64,000 bases of DNA. Source: Liolophura sinensis. Taxonomy: Eukaryota; Mollusca; Polyplacophora; Chitonida; Chitonidae. Position 1 is the first letter of the stretch, and the number at the start of each line of letters is the position of its first letter. Position numbers and translations under genes: made by a program. This document shows positions 1 through 10,100 of the stretch, in pieces. The DNA lies in contig NC_088306.1 of assembly GCF_032854445.1 (NCBI RefSeq), forward strand, positions 23,595,764 to 23,659,763, read 5' to 3'. A model generated the notes under the pieces. The model was not told where the DNA came from. It ran no database searches and was given only the letters and a program-made list of their open reading frames with translations.

Positions 1-990
1 AACAGAGCTACAAAAATGGCTAATTTCTCTATATTACATGACTTTGAAATGCATCCATCTGTGTGCATACCAGGTCAATAAAGTCTTATGTACATGACTT
101 CACCATTCATGCTTACTACAAAAAATGTTTTGATCAAAATCACAGCACAGAACATATTAAATCATATTCAGTTTGATTTAAGCATCATTAACATTTTCTA
201 TGGACCAAAATGGTTAAAATGAAATACAGGTAATTAAGATTCTCAAAAACAGCAAAGATTAAAAAGTTCTGCAATATCACATTATTCTCAAACTTACAAT
301 CCATAAGCTATTAAAGAAGAATGCATAATGAAACGTAATAATGGCAAGAAATGGGCAAATTTACAAAAGTGATTTTCACAAAACTCTGAAATTCTGAAAT
401 TTTACTTCTTTCCATATGATTGTCTGTTGCATTATCTGTGAAAGTTGCAAAAAAACTGAATGTCAGTTTTGTGAATGTAGCCTCAGGGCCCACACTTACA
501 ACACTTTGTAAGTCATATTCAGTCATAACTTTTTTCCTAATAAATGCTGCCTAGGTTATAGCTTCAACTTAAAAAAGTTTTGTGATAGTGGGACCAGATT
601 TACACCAAAATTCCAAACACTTCAAAATTTGTTCTTAAAAGTTTAAAAAGTACACTTGAAATACCCATGTTTAAAACCTTGTGATAATTAATATAAGCAC
701 TGACTGGCCTTTGCATGTCCTCTATACACTAATAACTAAATGTGACAGGCTTAACCAGCTGGGGATTTGAACCAACAATCTCTGGGTTTGGTGTTCATGC
801 TCCTACTTCTTGACTAAAGAAAAATTTCCTCCAGCATGGAGGTAGATAGAAATTATCAATCTCTCTGTTATGTAAACCATACCTGAAAACTTGGGTAAGT
901 CTAAAAAGTCAGACCAGCCCTCTTGGGGTGGAACATTTGGTTTACAGAGTAATTCATTGTATGCATGACATATGTTAACTAAACCCTACT
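1..990. other. 3' flank of the NT5DC2/3 gene
   Basis: This stretch lies downstream of the NT5DC stop codon in the direction of transcription and should include its 3' UTR. I found no AATAAA on the minus strand; an ATTAAA overlaps the stop codon itself (around 987-993), which is too close to be a convincing signal. The sequence is plain AT-rich DNA apart from one tRNA-like relic. No coding region is supported here. Confidence 0.4.
750..835 (-). repeat. tRNA-like SINE head relic
   Basis: Read on the minus strand, 763-773 is GGTTCAAATCC, a perfect B-box (the T-loop promoter element of tRNA genes). A clear A-box and a cloverleaf cannot be drawn around it, so it is more likely an old SINE head than a tRNA gene. 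Confidence 0.35.
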
Positions 991-1192
991 TTAATATTTG
1001 GGGTAGGCCTCATGAGGTAGGGCAGCCCTCTTGGGATAGAAAGTGTGGTTTACAGAGTAGTTCAGCAGGTTTGTCAGGTTGGACATGTACAGATCAGCGA
1101 ACCGACATAGTCGACGCGTAAAGTACGTGGGATTATGGTACGTCCTGAACAGACTTCCGAACCTGTTGTTAAACAAGTCCTTCGTGAAGGCT
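991..1192 (-). CDS. NT5DC2/NT5DC3: NT5DC exon 16 (C-terminus and stop)
   Basis: Residues 442-508 followed by TAA at 991-993. It contains [18 protein letters not shown] and ends LPHEAYPKY. The acceptor follows an almost unbroken run of about 18 T on the minus strand. Confidence 0.96.
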
Positions 1193-4100
1193 CTGGAAAA
1201 AAAAAAAAAAAAAGAGTAACACAAAGTTGTGGCAAAGTATATCGGGAATTTCCACAAGTATGCCGTCCATCGATTTGATCAATTTTCTTGTGAATTTATG
1301 CTAGCTTACATGAATTTCCATTAGCGCTTTGTATCGTAATCAAGAATATTCCTATATTACAGGGATGAAAAAATCAAGTCTTACCTCGATGAATTACACC
1401 ACAGCTGATAATGACATTAAACTTACGAACATTTTATGTAGCTCACTATATTCAACTTGTAACATTCAGATTGTTTAAAAAATGTAAAGTAATAGCATTT
1501 GTTATGAGAACAAGTAATATGAAAAAAAAACAACAACAAAAAAAAAAAACCCCAAAAAAGGAGGTTACTGAAATACTCATTTTGTCTGAAGAACATTTAT
1601 AATGCCTTCAAAGCAATCTGAATAGCATCAAATAAAATATGAGAGTCAACAAAACCTGCCAGTCACTGCAACTACCAAACATCAAACATGAATGCAAAAT
1701 GCCTTCATGTGGATGTAATGGTCATTTTAGTGCACATTGCACTGCAGCACCTGCAGTGCAGTCAAAGTGAGACGAGCGCATGAGTTATAGATGTAAACGG
1801 ACAAACAACAAATGAGTGAAAATCAGTGCAGAAACTACCTTTATAAAAGAGACAATTTGTGATGCTACCCTTTGCCAGGCCCTGACTTGTGAAGACTTGG
1901 AAACAATCAGAAGTCAGCATGAGATTTCACCTAAACATGGGACCTCACTGATACTGCTATGTTAGACCCACAAGTCATGACAATCCAATGAAAGTAAAAC
2001 ATATCTCACCTCAGTTCATCTCGTTCTTTAACCCAAGCTTGTTGAATCTCTTTAGCTTGCGGATCATTATACACCTGGAGATAAAAATACTTTATATTGA
2101 ACTTTCTTAATCTGTTGTTTGTTTTCGTTCATTTCCCTCTTTTTTTTTTACTGGTCTTTTTCATAAAACAAGTCACGTTAAACACAATAGCATTCTGATT
2201 GCATAGGTCAGTACATTGAAAGGGATACAGAATTGAAACCGATTGGCTGACAGTGGATAGGGTTTAATGAGTTAGACAACACTGCCTTGGTCACGCTTGA
2301 ATAAACTTGCCCTACCTAAAATTCAGCTTAGGATAGCATAGCCTGGGCATGCCCAACTCTTAGACCAGTCAATCAGAATTGGTTCTGTATCACTTTAAGT
2401 GTTCAAACATTGTTTTAACTTTGAAAGGTGGCTTTATCTGTATGAACATATATCAAATTATCTGTGCTGCTGGATGCCCCTACCTGCATCTCTTCAATGA
2501 GATACTGTAACGCTGTAATCCATCTCACAGAAAACTTATAATCTTCTGTATTCAGCTTCTGAATTTCTTCCTGGGGAAAATGTGAATGAAAGGAAACAAA
2601 ACTTTGTGAACAGTATCCACAGCTGACAATTTCTGGCATATATATGTAGGACATATTTTATAAACAAATGTTTTTTCTCTTGTATCAAATGTACCTTCAG
2701 TATCTTCACTTCATTTCCCCCTTACTTCCCAACAGCAGGTTATAAAAAGTGGTCAAGTCTGTTTCACAGCTGTAAATCAATACAAGAAGGTGTGCTCTGA
2801 TGTTGTTAATTTTTTTTTTCACCATAATCTCGGTACAAATGATTATTATATGCTGACCAGAATATAAGCACTCTGGGTTAGTTTTATCTCCTGATTTTAA
2901 CTCTGTTGATGATTAGAAACATATTTTGATGTCTTACAAATTTACATATTTACTTTAACTATTGGAATTACTATTGGCCGAAGAGTGTCTCAACCAGGGT
3001 CCACTTGCATGTAGCCCTCTTAAGGTTAAGAGCAGGTAACTACCATGGCAACCAGCACTGTAGACATTACATTACCATGGTAGTTACATCACCAGGTGGA
3101 TGACTAAATTTGTTACTACCTATAACTGACCTCCAATTCCGGTATTATTGCTCCTGTCCTCCAGCCAAACTTAAGTGATGGATCCTGAAAAGAAACCACC
3201 ATGAGATAACTAAACTGTGTCCTGTGTTCCAACAGGCATGCCACCGGGCACTACATGCATGTATACTATGGGACTAAGGGACATAACTCTGCACGACGAT
3301 GTGTATTTACTTATACGCGCATAGGAATTATACTCAAGCCTTTTCAATTCACTACAAAATGACCCCAGAAAAATAAAGAAACCATAAATATATGAAAAAT
3401 GGGCAAAGTTTATAAAACTACCTCATGCAAATTAAACAGTTAAGAAAGTAACACCAAGGACCGAGGTAAATATGTTTGATAAATGGAATCAGGGGTTAAT
3501 TATCATTTTAGGTCGACAATTTTGAGCTAAAGTTCGCCATCTCGTTTGCACGTGCTTTAAAATGCTTTCAGGTATGAAGTCCATGGATAAACATCACAAT
3601 GCTTACTCAATAAAATAACATTAATATCACTTACAGCCAGGTCACTGTAAACATGATCCCCAAAGTACAAGACTTCAGATCCATACCACCCTTTCATTTG
3701 TCGAAACAGATAAAAGTTACCCTGCAAACAAAGAAAAAGTTGATACAATGTGATACTAGGTGGGCAGTGACAGAGAATGAAAAACACCTTACATTAGCCT
3801 TAACATGAAATTGAAGACAGGAGTTTCAAATTATATCAAATTTCATCTTCTGTACATGTATTGTAAAATGATCACTTCATGAAAATAAGCATTCTCAAAA
3901 TCACGTCAGAATATTCCCTTAGCTCTGTGTATATTCCCATTTGTTAATGCATGTGATGTTCCCTATTTTACCGCCAAATCTTCAATATGAAAAATTTTAC
4001 AGTAGCTTGCTTTAAAGGGGCAGCAATTTAAAAGAAAACATTTAAGATCATAGTCAGAAACATTAAAGCAGATGGGCATTCTTGGCAAAAAACAGTAACA

Positions 4101-7100
4101 CATATACAGACGATGTTGATATTTTGTGAAATGTGATAATTTTACAATCTTCATCCTTTTCACATGTTTGCAAGGTGTTTATTCAAGCTTATTCTGAAGA
4201 AATTATTCTGTGTTCACTGATGAAATCATACTTTTTGTGAAGTAGAATCTAACCAACATTGCTTTGTCTCCAAAATCATATTAAAAATGTGCATATATTG
4301 CACTGAAAGTTGCACTTTCATGTGGAAAAAGGTTGAAGAATTATGATATTCAACAAAAAAAATGTGAAAAAATTTGATTGAAGTTATCAAAAGTCTGTGA
4401 CATAGCCTCTTTAAGTGTTCAACTTATTTTTGCCAGATGAGTTTATTACTTTATCACCATATATGTATTTTTTAAATGTTACTGGTGGTTTATGCAGTAC
4501 CCATAAATATCTTAACCTTCTAGTGAAAAGAAGCATTATGATTAGCTGATCCAATCCTCTTGATGTCTTCAGTAGAGAACACCTTATACCATTTAGCCAT
4601 CAGCATGCGTTACCTGTTGGTAGATTTCCCCTTTTTTCAGCTCAGACACCCTATCCCAGGAGAGGCGATTCTGTGTCTTGTCAAACAACCTAAACGGTCT
4701 GTGAGGAGAAAAACCATCACTGTAGTCAATCGTTTTATTGAAGAGCTGATTAAAACCTTTTACATTTGAACAAGAAAATAGATTAGATTTTACTCAACAG
4801 TTTAAATGGAATTATCTATGCTTGTCAGCGCTGAGTATGTATTACATTAGAGTGGTGTTTAAATTGTAAAATTATGTAAAGATGTTAAATGTACTTGAAC
4901 AATTTCATGTGAGACATTAATAGTCATAACCATGTACATATATGACATTTCACATGGTTCTAGACCAAAAAGGGGTTCAGTTATATTTCTGAAAACAGTC
5001 CCCATTTATTGCTCACCCATATTAAAGCTTACAAAACATTTTATGTTCATGAAATTTAAGGATCAAGGCTTAAGCTAAAATTTATGAATATGAAATCAGA
5101 ACTGCACAAAACACTGCACAAAAATGTCTTTTTTTTTGGCACACAGTACCTGGATGATTCGTTGAAGAATTTAGGTTTTCTTGCACTTGTGATGATGACG
5201 TCGAAGAGCTGTTCCCAGTCCTGGCCGATCATGTACTTCATTCCAGAATCTCTGCAGAAAAAGTGAGCTAAGTAGCACTATTTCATGTCAATGTCAGCAC
5301 AGAAATTATGAAGTTATTACATAATTGAAACATCTGAATGTATTGATTCAATTAAATAAATCTAAAAAACAATGTAGAAAAAGCTAAGTAAAGGTGGTTT
5401 TTAATGTAATTTCAAGGGGGCCTACTTTATTTTCTGTTTCTTTTCACTTTCAGGTTAAAAAAAAAAAAACCTCCAACTTGGCTAAACGTGCAAATTCACT
5501 CAGACAAAGGAGAAACATAAACATGGACCAAAATATAACCTTGTTTGGGGGACGAAATAAAAAACATCCTATAAGAAGAAATATTTATTTTTGGAATTCC
5601 TATTCAAATAGTTTGTCTGCTTAAAAAGGAAATACCTACACAAACTGGAAACCACTGTTTGTGATCAGAAACAATTTCTTTCCGGCTGATGTTAACTTCA
5701 TCAGCAACAACTTGACTTCTTCTCCTTTCTCCAGGTACAGATCTGTTGACACAACATGTTTCAATATGAACCTCATGAATGTTATGTACCAGTTTATTTT
5801 GTCCTTTTTTTATCTTTTTGAATTTAAGCATGCAATTATTATAAAAAAATGTTGCACAAGTGATTCATTTGTGTCACTAAAGATGCAAGCTTCATAAAAA
5901 CTGTGCAATTTAGTTCTCTAGACCTCAGACCTCTCTAAGAACGTTTCAGAATATTGACTGCAGATGCAGCAGAAAAAACCTTACTACACAGACACTTACA
6001 ACCAATGTTTATGACTAATTAAATGTTTAATCATTTTATCTGGCTGTCAAATTGTACAGAATGACAATTAGATGAGATACAGCAGCGCAAAATATGATCA
6101 GTAGATGTACATGTATCTTACCTAAATTGGACATGATTTGTCCATGTAGCAGACCTGAAGAGTGAACTCCTTGTACAGCATTCTGCAAACACACATACAG
6201 TTTACATGTATACACACATGTATTCATGTCAGATACTAAACATTCAATTCATAAATCAAAGGTACCGGTAAACAGTAATATCATCTTTTATTCAGTTTTC
6301 TATGGAGGCCAAAACTAAGACGTGTGCACAGGGAAACAACTGATTACCAATAATATGTACATACACAATATCAAACAAAAATAACCACATAATTAGTTCA
6401 GAATATGTTTCAGCAGGGATAAGCAATACTTATATAATCTGTTATAGGAAAGAACATGGGATACAAATGTACATATTTTTTAATTTATTTATTTGATTGG
6501 TGTTTTATGCTGTACTCAAGAATATTTCACTTATATGACAGCAGTCAGCATTATGGCGGGAGGAAACCAAGCAGAGCCCAGGGGAAACCCACGACCATTT
6601 GCAAGTTACTGGCAGAACTTCCCACGTGCGGCCGAAGAGGAAGCCAGCATGAGCTGGATGGAATTGGTGAGAGGCTCCTGGGTCATTATGCTGCGCTAGC
6701 ATACTAACCAACGGAACCACAGAGGCCCCGCATATTTTTTTAATCCTTTACTGACTTGTTGAAAACCAGAATGAAAACCAGTTGTTACCTAAGGTTTAAG
6801 TAACTGCAGAGAGCATTAGGTTGTTTGAACACCTAAAGAAACTTACATGAAATTTCATTTTATATGCAATAGTGTGGTGTTACTGGCACTTACCCGAACA
6901 TCATAGAAGACGTACTCTGGATCATACACAATGCCCTTCTCGTTCAAATGCTGCATAAAGAGAAGAGCACGCTTATGTGTTTTACGAAAATATAATGTTA
7001 AACTTTTCAAAAAGGACTATTTCAAGCAGACCTCAAAAAGATCACAATCCTTCAGCCATGTAAAGTACTTAACTGCTGATATCTTAAATGTACATTTTCC

Positions 7101-10100
7101 CACATCACTTTCACATTTTTGTCACATATTACATTGCAATATTATTCATGAATTTATAACCCAACTTCCAGAGATTATATACACACAATACATGCTTTTG
7201 TCATTGTATGAGCTTAAAATGTAGATTTTTTTTTATTTTTATCTAAGATGACTCATAAATCCTCCTAAAAATTGAAGAATCTCCTGCAAGATATCTATGC
7301 GCTATCAGCATGATAATTATCAGCAGACATGATAAGAAGGCATGGATGCACAAATCTCCCACCTCTAAGACATGGGCTAGCAGTGTCATCTCAGGTGGCG
7401 CAAACAGGTCCACTAGCTGATGCATCAGGCCCTGAAATAAAGAACAAACAATGATATGATACAAAAATCACCAGCCTCCACACAGTGTTCATAAATTTAC
7501 ACTGACTGTTCCACGGTTCATACACTGTTATGATTTCAAATGTCAAGGGCTTTGTAAGGCTTTTCTAAGCCTAAAATCCATGTTTTCCAGGCTATTTGGA
7601 ATGGCTATTTTACAACTATACAAGCTGAAAGCAATATAAAGCCATAATCAGATATACCAATCAGTACATCAATTTCAAAGTTGGAAAACAAATTTTCCTT
7701 CAAGATACAGTCAGTATACAATATACAGTAGCTAAGCCTGGTTCTGTAATCTTAATTTTAGGGGGGTGGGTGAGTGGCCTACCCACACGCTGAACATCAC
7801 TTGTCTTGAGTCAACAATTCCTGATATCGCATCCCACAGCATAAATTATCATTATATTGTAACATGATGATAGTCCATACAGCATCAAGGCAGTCCATAT
7901 ACATTTTTTTAAATGTAAAAAAACAAAAAAAAAAAACAAAAAACAAAAAAACAAACAAATTAAATGATATAAATGCCTTCTGTAAATATATAAATATGCT
8001 TCTATCACCTTAAACCTAAGGCTCCCGATCTTAAAAATGATTACTTCAAATTTAGTCAACGTCATCACAATGATGACTTCCCATCACGCAAATATTCATA
8101 ATTCAACACACGTACATCCATTTCCATGCTGTCTCATGATTTGATTTGCTTTGATTGGTGTTTTACGCAGTACTCAAGAATATTTCACTTATACGATGGC
8201 AGCATGCATAATGGTGGGTGGAAACCGGGCAGAGCCCAAGGGAAACCCATGACCATCCGCAGGTTGCTGGCAGACCTTCCCACGTACGACCGGAAAGAAA
8301 GCCATGCTGTCTCATGATAATACATGTGTAAATAAAATCTTATACATTTTACACCTTGTCAAAGTCTTGCAGAGTTCAAAATATCAAACCCTGTAACACC
8401 TTGGGAGGATTTAAGCAGGGAGAAGTGGAATGGGAGCAGCTTTCCAATACTTACATGTACACTAATAGCAGACAGTCAGAATTTCCCTTTTGGCTTCAGC
8501 CAAGTCGACAGCTGGCTATCCAGTATGGAGATTCCAGTTCAAAGTCACGTGTGAACCCCTCAACAATTACACTAGTTTGAAATGTCGCCTTTCAAAATTC
8601 GGCAGATATCTCATCAACTCCCAGACATATTAGCACATGTGTTGAGACTTATACAGGACATTGCTTTACCAACTTCATTGCAGATTTTAGTGACATAAAT
8701 TAAAGTATGCTGTGTAGCTTACAGTCCCATAGAAGGTGTTCATGTCAGTCAGTGGTACGTGTGTTCCCTCGTAGAGAGCTTTAACCTCCTCATCTGTGAC
8801 AGGCTGGTAACCTCTAGAAAAGAAAGCACTAAATTCCAATACCTGCCTCACAAAACTTTAACCATTACTTTATCTTTTTGATCACAGCCAACATTATACA
8901 TGAATGGCCCTAGTTATGTTGCACGATAGTATGGCAAAATGAGTGACCATGAAAAGACAGACACACAGCCACATTTTGCAGCTTGCTGTGGTTAAAAAAT
9001 GTTTGTCATCAATTACAGAAACCCTTCAACAAGATCATGTGTATATTTGAACTACTTATTCTGTTGATATTTGTACTTATCAAAAGCCTAAAAGAGCAAA
9101 ACTATCACACTATGTTAGACTCTGCACACAGCACATGCTGCATTCAACAGTTAAAAGATCAAATCAAGTAACCATATTTAACATACTGCATGAGTGTTAT
9201 GCACAAAGCTTTGAAATATAATATTCAAGCAATTAAATTTACTTTATCAACATAAAACTAACTGATGACACTCCTGGAAGCCAGCATAATATTTATTTTC
9301 AAAGCTTCAACTCCAGTCAAATACCTAAATCTTCATATGGACTGACTGCCCATAAAATCACCCACCTGTATACTGTTCCCAACTGGATATTGTGGAAGGA
9401 ATCTAACTTCATTAAGAGGCCCTAGAAACAAGAGATGCCAAAGAGCACAAATGAATCAGTTCATTACTTTCCCTTAGGTGTTCATTAAGTACCCAGCCAA
9501 TTACCCACACCCCGTGCAAATTGCAAGTACAGATATCCATAGAGGCCTAGATGCGTAACAAAAGAACTTTCCACTACTAGCAGTTGCTAGTGGGAAATTC
9601 CCATTTCTCAGTTAGTAGTGAGCTGGGTTTTTACTGTCAGAAGGCAACATGATTTATAAGAAAAAGTCACAAAAATCTGTTCCATGAAGTTTAGCTATTT
9701 TTGGCCCTTGTCGACCCTTGTCCTGTGACGATGCTTGACTTCATGTCTAGAGTCTTCAGCATAGTGTTCTAGTGAGACAGCACTATAAATATGACAACAT
9801 CGGACCTGGCCTGTAGCACGGAAGTACCGTAGTAATACAACTGAAACAATAATTAAAAGTCAAGACAACACTCGACCAGATGTATACATACATCAGTGAA
9901 GTATCTAACAGCAAGTTTATAAAGCATATCTTTTTATTTTTGTGATGCCGCACCACCGATATATCGCTATTCAAAGTAAGCAAAATTGTTCATGTTGAGT
10001 AGGTCGTAAGCTGTCATGTTATCAGTTGTAACCAATCAGACAGTTATTCTAACATAAAATTACCCACACCCCGTGCAAATTGCAAGTACAGATATCTATA

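Noticed and set aside
763-773. tRNA gene
   Set aside because: Only the B-box is clear; no cloverleaf or A-box could be drawn.
6456-6720. Several short frames of 68-83 codons
   Set aside because: They are translations of a SINE copy on both strands.
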